From CAVOOW01 sp963697675 (GTDB taxonomy: Bacteria; Actinomycetota; Actinomycetes; JACCUZ01), in NCBI GenBank assembly GCA_963697675.1, contig CAVOOW010000003.1, forward strand, positions 331,986-395,985: a stretch of DNA of 64,000 nucleotides, in the 5' to 3' direction. Below are positions 35,188 through 46,786 of this stretch, in pieces. Under the pieces are notes generated by a model, which saw nothing but the letters and a program-made list of their open reading frames with translations, searched no databases and had not been told where the DNA came from. Both the position numbers and the translations under genes were made by a program. Position 1 is the first letter of the stretch. Each line of letters opens with the position of its first letter.

Positions 35188-35405
35188 ATCCGAAGTATGC
35201 GGCGGGCTCCATCGCCGTCGGGAGCGTGATGCCTAGGTTCGCCCGAACGTCGCCATACGGCGCCCGTAAGGGGGACTGGGTACCTGACGAAGCCCCGGGC
35301 ACGGTTGGTTCACGACCTGCGGGCGTGAGTGGCCGGGACGGGGGCACATCGCCGCAGCCATATGTGTGTGCGGGTTGCTGCTGGAAGCGCAAGGCCCAAT
35401 CGCCG

Positions 35406-35545
35406 CTGCTGAGCGTGGTCGCCTGCCTGGACGTTGCAGCGACGGTGGAGGCGCTCGGCCGCACTCGCAACGGCGTTCGGGTGCTCGCCCACCGCGGGTT
35501 GCGCGCCCTGGCTGGTCCTCGCGGAACGCGACGCTGCCGTTGTAA
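35406..35545 (+). pseudogene. Inverted, decayed copy of the sigma factor region 4
   Basis: On the plus strand LSVVACLDVAATVEALGRTR then NGVRVLAHRGLRALAG matches the end of the neighbouring sigma factor (RVVAGLDVPMTAAVLGRTHN and RVLAHRGLRALA). After a frame slip it also shares the ending TLPL-stop. Only region 4 is present. It lies 220 bases from the intact gene in opposite orientation. The rest of 35188-35706 shows nothing further. Confidence 0.65.
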
Positions 35546-35706
35546 TGCATGAGGCGACCTTCACGGTGTCCTTTTGTGAGTCGCCGACAGCACGGTCGCC
35601 TATGCGCGCCAGACACAGGACGCGTAGCAGCTCAGGCCTGGCATCCCAGCCGGACGACCGAACCCGATCTCAACCGTCCAGCGACCAACGTTGCGCCGCA
35701 CGACCG

Positions 35707-36006
35707 ATGTCGGCCTCGGGCGACGTCGTTAACCCGTCGCTAATGGGGGAGCTTCAGTCTGTCCAACGCGCTGTGCTGCTTCTCATCAGCCAGGTCGGCA
35801 GAGTCGACCTGGAGGCCGTGAACCGGGTGTATCCGGCAGCAACCGAGCGTGATCTCTCGAAAGCCATCGTCTCTCTCATGCGCGACGGTGCATTAGCCAC
35901 CGCGTCCCCCGCAGACGAGACCTTGACATCGGTCGTAGTCGCCGCGAGCGCCGGCCAGCTGTTCGTCACTGAGGTTGGCCTGCGTCGACTCGCACAGCTG
36001 CGGTGA
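35707..36006 (+). CDS. Small hypothetical protein, winged-helix-like
   Basis: Protein of 99 residues (87 if ATG 35743 is used, which follows a weaker site). The stretch QRAVLLLISQVGRVDLEAVN with ATERDLSKAIVSLMRDGALA looks like a winged-helix half (helices then a wing), as in small regulators that sense through an extra helix. The end is VTEVGLRRLAQLR. No family is recognised; it stands alone before a strong hairpin. Confidence 0.5.
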   Translation: MSASGDVVNPSLMGELQSVQRAVLLLISQVGRVDLEAVNRVYPAATERDLSKAIVSLMRDGALATASPADETLTSVVVAASAGQLFVTEVGLRRLAQLR

Positions 36007-36143
36007 CGGAATGTCCTGGTTTCTGCCGACCTCATTCGGCCTTCGTCAACACCGCGGTGCAATTCGGTTCGGGTTGAGGTGCACACTCGAGGAGGCTCGT
36101 CGATTACTGCTCCCGGTTGAGCTCCCGGGGGTGGCGGGCCAAG

Positions 36144-36177
36144 CCCGTGCCGCCGCACCCCCCCGCGGCGGCACGGG
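36144..36177. terminator. Hairpin between convergent genes
   Basis: Perfect 13-bp stem cccgtgccgccgc / gcggcggcacggg with an eight-base C-rich loop, between the small plus-strand gene and the DUF1269 gene. No T-run follows. Confidence 0.65.
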
Positions 36178-36247
36178 TCCGGGATCCGGACGTGCAGCAT
36201 CCACGCCGTGTCTCCTGGTGACGCCTCAGGGGAGGGCAGTTCCCTGC

Positions 36248-36733
36248 CTAGTCGCCGAAGGTCTCCAGCAGCACCTTCTGCTCGGCATCGGTGAGGTTGG
36301 TCTCGATCAGTTTCATGTGCGCACCGTGGAATCGCTCGCCCACCTGATCGAGGTTGGCCTCCTGAGTCACGAGGAAGAGCGCCGATGTCCCCTCCGTGAT
36401 CTGTGTGCGAATCGTCTCCAACTGCTCCTTGGTGATCCCCACCCCCTCGGTGGCTTTTGCCAAGGCGCCGATGGCGGCTCCCGCGGCGGCACCGATCAGC
36501 GGCATCAGGAACAGCGTGCCGAACAGCAGTCCCCAAAAGGCTCCCCAGCCGCCGCCGTGCAGGACGGAGTCGTGGCTGTGTTTCGTCGCCGGGCGTCGCG
36601 CCCCGTGCGGCCACGACACAACCGCATGATCAAGGATCTTGAGCATGCCTTCGCCGGACTCCCTCTCGAGAAGCTTGGCGGCGTCTTCTGCTCCGCCCGG
36701 CGTGTCAAATTTCCACACGGTGAAAGCAGTCAC
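36248..36733 (-). CDS. DUF1269 membrane-associated stress protein
   Basis: Protein of 161 residues of the DUF1269 family. An N-terminal ferredoxin-like half (TAFTVWKFDTPGGAEDAAKL) is followed by a glycine-zipper hydrophobic stretch (WGAFWGLLFGTLFLMPLIGA, AAGAAIGALA) and a C-terminal half (LETIRTQITEGTSALFLVTQ). The family is common in actinobacterial stress and dormancy gene sets, with no known biochemical activity. GTG 36733 is fixed by the strong aaaggagga site. The 19-bp palindrome lies 62 bases upstream (centre to start), marking it as part of the putative regulon. Confidence 0.85.
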   Translation of the reverse strand: MTAFTVWKFDTPGGAEDAAKLLERESGEGMLKILDHAVVSWPHGARRPATKHSHDSVLHGGGWGAFWGLLFGTLFLMPLIGAAAGAAIGALAKATEGVGITKEQLETIRTQITEGTSALFLVTQEANLDQVGERFHGAHMKLIETNLTDAEQKVLLETFGD

Positions 36734-36785
36734 GTTGTCCTCCTTTGAGAGTGGTTGCAGCCTGCCCCGGCTCAGCGACGCCCGC

Positions 36786-36804
36786 CTCACCCGAAATGAG
36801 TGAG
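36786..36804. promoter_or_regulatory. 19-bp palindromic operator, site A
   Basis: ctcacccgaaatgagtgag; first five pairs perfect, then one of the next two. It is upstream of the DUF1269 gene and is one of six same-length sites in this block. Confidence 0.6.
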
Positions 36805-36870
36805 ATGGACTGATGACCGCATCGCTCGTGTGCATCCGGCGTGCTCCGGGCTGGTGTGCAGGGGCGGCGT

Positions 36871-38569
36871 TCAGCGGCTGACGGCCGTGTCGCCGCGGAA
36901 TGCGTCCACTGCCTCGTCGAGGGTGTCGTAGAGACGGTCCGGTCCGATCCGGTCAAGAACCTCGTATGCCCGCAGCGTGTCGACCAGCCAGGGGTCGACC
37001 CGGGCCATCGCGAAGGTGATGTGGTGGGCGTCGAGGTAGTCCAACAGCCCGGCAAGCGCGACCCCGGCGGAGTAGTCGATGTCGTCGAGGCCGCCAGCGT
37101 CCAGGATGAGCCACCGGACCTGGTCGGGTGCGTTGTCAATCAGCTTCTCGACGTCGTCGACGAAGCGGTTCGCGTTGGCGTAGAACAGCGGTGCGTCGTA
37201 GCGGAAGACGATCAGCCCGGGTTCGCTCTGGGTGCCGGGTGCAGCCTCCTGGTAGCTCTCTTGGCCGGCAGCGGAGAGGGCGAGCACGAAGTCGCGGGGC
37301 TCGTATTGACGGCGGATCACCTCGACGATCGACACCACGATCGCGAGGATGATGCCCTGCTCGATGCCGACCGCGCACACGACGACAGCGGTTACCACGG
37401 CGATGACGAACTCGCTGCTCCGGCGGCGGCTGATCCGTCGCAGACCGGCGATGTCGATCAGGTCGAGGCCGATGAGGAAGACAATGCCGCCAAGAACCGC
37501 TTTGGGCATGTCGGTGAGCACGGTCGGTGAAGAAGAGCGCAACCAGCAGCACGATCGCCGACATGGTCAAATTTGCGACCTGGGTGCGACCGTTCTGACT
37601 GTCCAGGATCTGGGTCTTGGTCGGGCTTCCGTTGACCACGAAGGTGCCCGACAGGCCGGCGGCGAAGTTGGCGCCGGCCAGTCCGACGATGTCGCGGTTC
37701 ACGTCCACGCCCTGGCCGTGCTTCATCGCGAAACTCCGTGACGTCGCCGCGCTTTGCGCGATGATCAGGATGACGCAGGAGAACGCGATCGCGGTGCAGG
37801 CTTCCCAGTTGTCGAGGTCGATGCCGTCCGGGAAACCGATCGGTGGGAAACCCTTGTCCACAGATCCCACGACCGCCACACCGTGCGTGGACGCGTCGGT
37901 GGCCGCGGATACGCCGATCAGCAGCACGACCGCGACGATCGCGCCCGGGATCTTGGGCGCGAACCGTTTGAACGCCACGATGATCACCAGGGTGGCCGCG
38001 GCGAACGCCAACGTTGTCGCGCTGGTGTCGCCGAGGGAGGTGAGCAGGTGCCACTGCTGCTCCAGCCAGCCGCCCGACCCTTTGGGGATCCCCAGCATGT
38101 CCGGAAGCTGGCCGGTGGCCACTTGCAACCCGACACCGGTGAGGAAACCGATCAGCACCGAAGTGGACAGGAAGTCGCCCAGGAACCCCAGCCGGAACAC
38201 TCGGGCGAGGACCAGCAGCACGCCGCAGATCAATGCGATGAAGCTGGTGTAGGCGAGCCACTGTTCCGAGTTCGGTGTCACCCCGGCGATGGCCGCCGAG
38301 CCGAGCCCCGCGGCCAGGATCGCCGCAGTCGCGGAGTCCGCCCCTACGACCAGCAGCCGTGAAGCCCCCAGCAGGGCGAAGACGAGGGTCGGGAAGATGA
38401 CCGTGTACAGCCCTGTCGCCACCGGCGTCTGTGCAATGGAGGTGTACCCCATCACTTCGGGGATCGCCACGGCCGAGAGTGTCGCCCCAGCGACGAGGTC
38501 CGCGGCCAGCCAGGACCGTTGATAGCCCCGCAGCGCCAGTGGCGCGAGGTCCTTACCTAACGAGACCAT
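36871..38569 (-). CDS. SulP-family anion transporter with STAS domain (one frame break)
   Basis: Anion permease of the SLC26/SulP family, about 565 residues. The transmembrane part begins LRGYQRSWLAADLVAGATLS and shows IPEVMGYTSIAQTPVATGLY (signature), LLVVGADSATAAILAAGLG and FVVNGSPTKTQILDSQNGRT. The cytoplasmic STAS domain is at the end (GLIVFRYDAPLFYANANRFV; WLILDAGGLDDIDYSAG). The frame breaks near 37525. Bicarbonate, sulfate or another anion could be the substrate. It starts 84 bases after the DUF2252 gene, probably in the same transcript, since no palindrome is found in the gap. Confidence 0.9.
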
Positions 38570-38653
38570 CAGTGATCCTCTCCCGGCCGATGACGGGCCG
38601 GCGCACCCACACCCGTCTTATGGCTGTATCCACCGGTTTCTGCACCGGCCGTG

Positions 38654-40152
38654 TCACAGACCGCTTTGGGCGTGGGCACGGCCGGACAGCACGGCAGCTG
38701 CGAGCGCCGCGTGGTCGCGTTCGTTCTCGTCGGCGTAGGCCTCGGCGAACTCGGCGATGGCGTTGTCGAACTTGTCCGAGCCGCCCAGGTAGGCAGCCAG
38801 GGTGATCCTGTCGCCGGAGCGGGCGTGCGCCCTGGCCAGGGTCCAGCCGCACAAACCCGCGTAGACGGCCATTCCACGGGGGAGCATCCGTTCGATCGGC
38901 ATGGAGAACTTCCAGTCCCGCAGCTGACGGACGTAGTAGTCGCGGTCCACTCCATCTCGGCTCGGTACACGGTTCCAGCCCAGGAAGATGTCACTGCTGG
39001 CCTGCATCAGGTGTTGGCCCGCCACGACACGTTGACCCTGGTTGGCGATCTTGCTGCGCCCCGCGAAATCGGCCAGTACGGAGGCCTGAGCCTCCTTTGC
39101 CTGCAGGAACAGGGGTTCGGTGCCGTCTCCCGCGACCAACAGCAGGATCCAGGCCCGCGTCCCGACGCTGCCCACTCCCACGGCCTTGCGAGCCGCCTGG
39201 ACCAGGGTGAACTGCTCGAGCAGATGACGTCGGTCGGACTGCAGAGTGCGGCTGTACTTTCTGACCAAGGCCCCGAGCTCATCAAAGATCTCGTGGGACT
39301 GCATGTCGCTGAACAGCTCCTCCACGGGGACGATCAACGGGGGGTCGCTGATGATCTGGTGCTGCCCGTCCACGATGGTGGTGAGTTTGCTCAACGCCTG
39401 GGTGCTGTCGCGGGTGCGCGCCTTTGCCACGCGGCTTCGGTGGTCTTGAAGCCCTTCGGCTTCAGCTCCGACTTGAACGTCTTGAGTGACTCCTCGATGT
39501 CGAGGTAGGCGTACCAGACGTCCGTCAGCGACTGTCCGGCGAACGCGCGCATGGCCATGCGGTAGCCCGAAACGGCCGACAAGACGGCCTTACGGATTTC
39601 CTTACGACTGAACTGGTTGTCCCTGCCCGCCACGACGAAGCTCGCCGCGAGCCGCTTGACGTCCCACTCGAACGGTCCCGGCAAGGTCTCGTCGAAGTCG
39701 TTGAGGTCAAAGACCAGCTTGCGTTCCGGTGAGGCGAACGCGCCGAAGTTGCTCAGGTGCGCGTCTCCGCACAGCTGCACGCGCAGTCCCGACGTCGGAG
39801 TCGTCGACAGGTCGGCTGCCATCGGCAGCGCCGCGCCGCGGTAGTAGGTGAACGGGGAGACCAACATCCGCCCGTGCCTGATGGGGACGAGCTCGGGAAG
39901 TCGTGAGTCGGCCTGGGACAAGACCATCGCCACACTGTCCCGCGACTGGTTCGGCGCAAACTGTGCGTGCGCCTCCAACGGGGCGCGCACCCTGGCGGCC
40001 TTGCCCGCAGCGACACGCTCCGACCGGGTCGGGCGGGAATCGCGGCCGGTGCGCATCGCACCCGCACTCGAGGCTCCGACGGCTCCAGCCCCGAGTCCTT
40101 CATCCTCAGCGATCTTGAACATGCTGGACCAGTCCTTCCTCGGTGAAGGCAT
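38654..40152 (-). CDS. DUF2252 family protein (one frame break)
   Basis: Cytoplasmic protein of about 499 residues of the DUF2252 family, distantly kinase-like. Conserved blocks are FAPNQSRDSVAMVLSQADSR at the start of the domain, VSPFTYYRGAALPMAADLS, VQLCGDAHLSNFGAFASPER (the HxxNxG catalytic-like loop), LVFDLNDFDETLPGPFEWD (metal-loop-like Asp) and later KARTRDSTQALSKLT and GVGSVGTRAWILLLVAG. The frame breaks near 39425. It is often found in actinobacterial stress loci. ATG 40152 is the first start that keeps the basic N-terminus. Site B lies 71 bases upstream. Confidence 0.88.
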
Positions 40153-40213
40153 CTCGTCTTCCCATGAAATCGGGGGCAAGCGGTTAACGCTCGCAGTCGG
40201 CGGGCCTACCGAC

Positions 40214-40232
40214 CTCACCCCGGATGGGTGAG
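40214..40232. promoter_or_regulatory. 19-bp palindromic operator, site B
   Basis: ctcaccccggatgggtgag, with seven perfect outer pairs; the best-formed of the six sites together with site C. It lies between divergent DUF2252 and membrane-protein genes and could serve both. Confidence 0.68.
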
Positions 40233-40311
40233 ATGCTCGGAGGCAACGATGTCGCTGCTGCTGCGGCGATGGGCTCAAGTAGCGCCTCACGTGCGCGGAG
40301 GGAGCGCGGGG

Positions 40312-41460
40312 ATGGCTGGGAGCGACGAGCGCGGTACGGGGCCAACTGCCGGACCTGGGTCGGTGTCCCTGCCTGCTGAGGCGCTCGGTGCGCGACCCGG
40401 GCCACGGTCGGTGTTTCTGAAGGTCGCGAGCGCGGCATTGTCGGGCGGTCTCGTCGTCCTGCTGTTGCTGGTCATCATCCCGGCACTGGGAAGCCTCAGC
40501 GGGGTAGGGACGGCCATCAGGTCCATGTCGCCGGCGACAGTTGTGCTGCTGGTCATTGCGGCCTTGGTGATTCGGGTCCTGCTCGCGGCCGCGTACGCCG
40601 TCATCCTCCCCGGTCTGGGCCTTGGGCGATCGCTGATCGCCCGGGAGGCGTCGTCCGCGGTGAGCAACGTGGTGCCGGGGCCGTCGGGGACTGCCACGCA
40701 ATACGTCATCCTCCGGTCATGGGGCGTGAGCACCGAGAAATTCGCTGGCGCCACAGTCAGCGTCGGTGTGTTCACCGACGTGCTGGTCTTCGCCGCACCG
40801 GGCGCCTTCTTCGTCGTCTGGGTCCTGCTCGGCATGCCTGCCAACACCGGCAGCGACAACGTCTGGCTGCTCGGGATCGGGGCGCTGGTGGTCTCAGCCA
40901 TCGCGGTCGGGCTCCTCGTGGCGATCGCCGGCAGCGTGCGGTTGGCAACACTGGTCGGCCGGCTCGGTCAGGGCTGCGTCAACCCGTTTCGCCGTCTGCT
41001 GGGCAAGGGCAGGATCACGGACTGGCCTGAGCGTTGCGTCGCATTGCGCACCCACACCCTGCGAACCTTGAGAGAGCACGGTGTCGGCCTGCTCGGCTAC
41101 ATCACTGGTGGCTACATGCTCAACGGGCTGCTGCTGGTCTGGAGTCTGTGGGCTTGTGGCATCGCCCGCAGTGCCCTCCCGCTGTCCCTTGGGCTGATGC
41201 TCTACTCGGTTGGTCGGCTGTCGACCGTCGTCAACATCACGCCAGGCGGCGTCGGGGTGGCGGAGGTCGTCTATACCGCCGTGTACGTGGCCGTGCTCGG
41301 CGAGTCGTCGCACGACAGCGTCGTCGCTGGCGTGCTGGTCTATCGCGGCCTCACGTACGTGCTGCCGATGCTCACGGGCGCGTTTTGCTACGTGTTGTGG
41401 CGGGTGATGCGTCGCCGGGAGCGGCGCGAACCCGCGGTCGGGACAGGAGCACCTGCCTGA
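40312..41460 (+). CDS. Lysylphosphatidylglycerol synthase-type transmembrane protein
   Basis: Integral membrane protein of about 382 residues with eight or so helices (ALSGGLVVLLLLVIIPALG; LVIRVLLAAAYAVILPGLGL). The region ASSAVSNVVPGPSGTATQYV and the later LMLYSVGRLSTVVNITPGGV then GVAEVVYTA are the conserved blocks of the LPG_synthase_TM (UPF0104) family, whose members flip or modify lipids. No aminoacyl-transferase domain is attached, so a lipid flippase-like role is more likely than lysyl transfer. ATG 40312 follows ggagggagcg; an upstream ATG (40228) would lie inside site B. It diverges from DUF2252. Confidence 0.85.
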   Translation: MAGSDERGTGPTAGPGSVSLPAEALGARPGPRSVFLKVASAALSGGLVVLLLLVIIPALGSLSGVGTAIRSMSPATVVLLVIAALVIRVLLAAAYAVILPGLGLGRSLIAREASSAVSNVVPGPSGTATQYVILRSWGVSTEKFAGATVSVGVFTDVLVFAAPGAFFVVWVLLGMPANTGSDNVWLLGIGALVVSAIAVGLLVAIAGSVRLATLVGRLGQGCVNPFRRLLGKGRITDWPERCVALRTHTLRTLREHGVGLLGYITGGYMLNGLLLVWSLWACGIARSALPLSLGLMLYSVGRLSTVVNITPGGVGVAEVVYTAVYVAVLGESSHDSVVAGVLVYRGLTYVLPMLTGAFCYVLWRVMRRRERREPAVGTGAPA

Positions 41461-41498
41461 GCCTGCGGGGCCCTGGCGTGGTTGCTCGCGTACCTGGG

Positions 41499-41517
41499 AT
41501 CACCCGAACCGGATGAT
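41499..41517. promoter_or_regulatory. 19-bp palindromic operator, site E
   Basis: atcacccgaaccggatgat; outer four pairs and inner three pairs match, and pairing extends two bases further out (gg/cc). Its centre is 114 bases before the NhaP-type gene. Confidence 0.6.
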
Positions 41518-41621
41518 CCTTCGACGGCGGCGTAGTGGTCCACTCGGTCCGGTGACGACGGCCGTCGGGGCTCGGTCACGGATGCCGTGGCCCGATCCAC
41601 CCGCCGCGCAGAGAGGCGAGC

Positions 41622-42920
41622 ATGGATGCGGAAGCGGTATCCCTGATCGCCCTGGTCGTCTTCGGCTGGGGTCTCTTCTCGACCCGACTCGGCCGGGCTG
41701 ACCTGAGCGCGCCCATCGTGTTCGTCGCCACTGGGGTGCTGTTCTCGGAGGGGCTTAACGTCATTGACGCGGACTTCTCACACGAGGCCATCAAGGTCAT
41801 TGCCGAGGTCACCCTGGTCTGGGTGCTGTTCGCGGATGCGGCTCGCGTGGGGCTGCGGGAGCTTCGCGCCGACCTGGCCCTGTACACACGGCTGCTCGGG
41901 GCGGGACTGCCGCTGACCATCGCAGCCGGGGCGTTGCTCGCCTTTTGGTTGTTCGACGGCGTAGGTGTCTGGATGGCGTTGCTGATCGGTGCCGCGCTGG
42001 CACCTACCGACGCTGCCTTGGGTGCGGCGGTGATGACCGACCCTGCCGTGCCAGAACGGGTGCGGCGAGTCCTGAACGTGGAGAGCGGGCTCAACGACGG
42101 CATCGCGACTCCGGTCGTGACCGTCGCCATCGCAGGCGTCGCCGCGTCGTCCGACGTCCACGGTTTCCCGAGCGTTGCCGGGGCGCTGACGGACCTGTTG
42201 ATCGGTCTTGCGGTCGGGCTCGTCCTGGGCGTGGTTGGTGGCCGGGCGATGCGGATGGCGCGCCTCCGGGGGTGGGCATCGGAGGACTTCGCTGGGCCGG
42301 GTGTGCTGGCGTTGGCGGTTGCTGCGTACGCGGGCACCCTCTGGCTCGGCGGCAATGGTTTCGTCGCTGCGTTCATCGCCGGGCTGGCGTTCGGGAACTC
42401 TGCAGGCCGTGGCGGGGTCAAGGAGGTCTTCTTCGTCGAGCAGACGGCCGGGCTGGCGTCGCTGGTGACGTGGCTGCTCTTCGGTGCGGTCGCGGTCCCG
42501 ACCGTCGTCGACCAGGCCGATTGGCGGCTGGTTGCCTATGCGGTCCTGAGCCTGACGGTGGTCCGCATGGCGCCGGTGGCGCTGGCGCTGGTGGGATCGG
42601 GGCTCTCCTCGAGGACCGTCGCGTTTGTCGGGTGGTTCGGCCCTCGTGGTCTCGCGTCGATCATCTTCGCGCTGATCGCCCTCGAGGACCTCCAGGCTGA
42701 CGCCGACCGTGCCGTCGCAGTCATCGGGATGACTGTCCTGCTGAGCGTTGTGGCGCATGGCCTCAGTGCCAAGCCGCTCGCCGCTCGGTATGGCGCGAGG
42801 GAGGCCAGGCGTACTCCAACGCCTGCGGGGACGGGCCGCCCGCAACCTCCGGTCCGCCGTTTGGTGGACAGCCGTGTCGCCGCTCCGCAAGAACGTCCCG
42901 ACGGGCGACGTGCCGAGTGA
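41622..42920 (+). CDS. NhaP-type cation/proton antiporter (CPA1)
   Basis: Membrane antiporter of 432 residues with about twelve helices. Key segments are VLVWVLFADAARVGLRELR (FADAxR of NhaP/CPA1), IGAALAPTDAALGAAVMTDP (the unwound helix with its proton/ion-binding aspartate), VRRVLNVESGLNDGIATPVV (ESGLNDG signature) and VGWFGPRGLASIIFALIALE (GxRG arginine). No long C-terminal regulatory tail is seen. It would expel Na+ or K+ in exchange for protons. The start ATG follows gagaggcgagc. Upstream is site E of the putative regulon. Confidence 0.93.
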   Translation: MDAEAVSLIALVVFGWGLFSTRLGRADLSAPIVFVATGVLFSEGLNVIDADFSHEAIKVIAEVTLVWVLFADAARVGLRELRADLALYTRLLGAGLPLTIAAGALLAFWLFDGVGVWMALLIGAALAPTDAALGAAVMTDPAVPERVRRVLNVESGLNDGIATPVVTVAIAGVAASSDVHGFPSVAGALTDLLIGLAVGLVLGVVGGRAMRMARLRGWASEDFAGPGVLALAVAAYAGTLWLGGNGFVAAFIAGLAFGNSAGRGGVKEVFFVEQTAGLASLVTWLLFGAVAVPTVVDQADWRLVAYAVLSLTVVRMAPVALALVGSGLSSRTVAFVGWFGPRGLASIIFALIALEDLQADADRAVAVIGMTVLLSVVAHGLSAKPLAARYGAREARRTPTPAGTGRPQPPVRRLVDSRVAAPQERPDGRRAE

Positions 42921-42937
42921 ACGGCGCGCTCGTGCTG

Positions 42938-43885
42938 TCAGGGCGGGGTAGCCCCTGCGGCCGGCGGCTCGGCCAGGTCGGGCCGGTTCTCGATGGCTGC
43001 CCGTAGCGCGTCGCTTCGGGTCTGGGCAACGGTGCGGGATTCCGCGAGGGCGGCCTCGGAAGCCGTCGTTCCTTCGGCGCCGGATCGCAGAGCGATGTCA
43101 GCAGCGAGCGCCTGCCGCAGAGCCGATGCGGCACCGGAGACCGCGGCGACCCGGGCGGTGCGTTGCGTCCCCGCAGCAGTATCGGTGAGCCGCGTGAGCT
43201 CCGTCTGCAACTCATCGAGACGGCGCTGGCTACCACGCCAGCGCTCGACGAGCACGTCGCTGGACACAGACCGGTCGAGCAGCGAAGGCGCGACGGTGTC
43301 GACGACGGCCCGCGCCTCCTCCAGCGCCTGCGCGAACGCCGCGTCCCACTTGCGGTGACGTGCCGCGGCGAGGACGAACCACCCGATGCCACCGGCCACG
43401 GCCGCGATCAGGAGCAGCCAGAGCCACCACAGCGAGTCTGACGACTCGCTCTCGCTCGCGGCCGGAGTCGCGCTGGTCGTCGGTGTTGCTGACGGGCTGG
43501 GCGTTGTTGGCGTCGCGGTCTCGCTCGGGGTTGTTGGCGTTGCGGTCTCGCTCGGGGTAGCCGTGCGGGTGGCCGTGCGCGTCGACGTGACGGTTTCGGT
43601 CGCCGTGGCAGTCACGGTGGGTTCGGAGGTGTCTGACGGCGGCGGCGTCGGGGTGGGCGTGGCGGTGCGCGTGGAGCTTCGGCTGGGTCTCGCCGTAGCC
43701 GTGTCTGTGCCTTCTGTGGAGGGCGCCGACACGCTCGCGGAAGCTGTTCTGCTCACGCTGGGAAGGTCGCTGCGGCTCGGGAGGCTGGGTGAGCCCGTGA
43801 TCTCGGGAAGGTTGCTCCCGCCGCCGCAGCCGGCGACCAACGAGGCGCCGAGCAGCGCCCCGACCGCCAGACCGATGCCTCGCAT
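42938..43885 (-). CDS. Lipoprotein with Ser/Thr/Pro spacer and second transmembrane helix
   Basis: Protein of 315 residues, family unknown. The signal peptide IGLAVGALLGASLVAGCGGG has a clear lipobox (VAGC). About 130 residues of Thr/Pro/Ser spacer follow (TATPTPTPPPSDTSEPTVTA), then a transmembrane helix (SLWWLWLLLIAAVAGGIGWF) and a helical C-terminal part (WDAAFAQALEEARAVVDTVA; LDELQTELTRLTDTAAGT) that may form a coiled coil. With both a lipid anchor and a membrane helix, the spacer would loop through the wall and the coiled coil would lie inside the cell. It sits 34 bases after the arylsulfatase gene and is probably cotranscribed. Confidence 0.8.
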   Translation of the reverse strand: MRGIGLAVGALLGASLVAGCGGGSNLPEITGSPSLPSRSDLPSVSRTASASVSAPSTEGTDTATARPSRSSTRTATPTPTPPPSDTSEPTVTATATETVTSTRTATRTATPSETATPTTPSETATPTTPSPSATPTTSATPAASESESSDSLWWLWLLLIAAVAGGIGWFVLAAARHRKWDAAFAQALEEARAVVDTVAPSLLDRSVSSDVLVERWRGSQRRLDELQTELTRLTDTAAGTQRTARVAAVSGAASALRQALAADIALRSGAEGTTASEAALAESRTVAQTRSDALRAAIENRPDLAEPPAAGATPP

Positions 43886-43919
43886 GTGGTCCTCCCTAAT
43901 GCCGGGCAGTGCGATGCCC

Positions 43920-46289
<2,370 letters not shown>

Positions 46290-46371
46290 GACGTTCCTCC
46301 GATACATCTATCTCGCCTGTTCAGCGAAGTTCAGTGCGAGCCGAACGTACGACAGGTGAACGCCGATGGTC

Positions 46372-46390
46372 GTCACCCGACATGGATGAT
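46372..46390. promoter_or_regulatory. 19-bp palindromic operator, site F
   Basis: gtcacccgacatggatgat; keeps tcaccc and gatga at the same spacing as the other five, though less symmetric. It lies upstream of the arylsulfatase-lipoprotein pair. Confidence 0.5.
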
Positions 46391-46437
46391 CCGTGGCGCG
46401 GTCACCTGTGAGACGCGCCATGGCCGGACCTCGCCGG

Positions 46438-46743
46438 TCAGGAGTTGAGGATGCGGCTCTTCTGCACTTCGAACTCGGCGTCGGTCAGCACGCCCTGCGC
46501 TTTGAGCTCGCCCAGCTGCTGGAGCTGCTCCAGCTTGCTGCTCATGTCGTCTTCCGGCGGTGGCGCGGCGTAGACCGGCTGGGGCTGTGCCGCCTGCTGT
46601 TGTTCGTACTGCTGTTGTTCGTACTGCTGTTGGTCCTGCGCGCCCCAACGACCCGCCTGGCGGCGCGAGACGCGGTTCGATACGGCGGTCGCAGTGCCAG
46701 CCACGACGGCAGTTCTGGCGACTCCCCTGAGCAGACCCGGCAT
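46438..46743 (-). CDS. SHOCT-domain small protein
   Basis: Protein of 101 residues. The N-terminal part LLRGVARTAVVAGTATAVSN is weakly hydrophobic; the middle is glutamine-rich (QDQQQYEQQQYEQQQ, tandem YEQQQ). The end is a SHOCT helix pair (KLEQLQQLGELKAQGVLTDA then EFEVQKSRILNS). SHOCT domains mediate oligomerisation in small envelope-associated proteins. ATG 46743 follows agaaaggga. It is downstream of and probably cotranscribed with the DUF6325 gene, a common actinobacterial pair. Confidence 0.85.
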   Translation of the reverse strand: MPGLLRGVARTAVVAGTATAVSNRVSRRQAGRWGAQDQQQYEQQQYEQQQAAQPQPVYAAPPPEDDMSSKLEQLQQLGELKAQGVLTDAEFEVQKSRILNS

Positions 46744-46786
46744 GATCAATCCCTTTCTTCTCTGTTGGCGACTTGTCGCGATCGGA

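Noticed and set aside
39391..40701. 436-codon version of the DUF2252 start
   Set aside because: The N-terminal 180 residues are antisense to the divergent membrane-protein gene; ATG 40152 fits the family.
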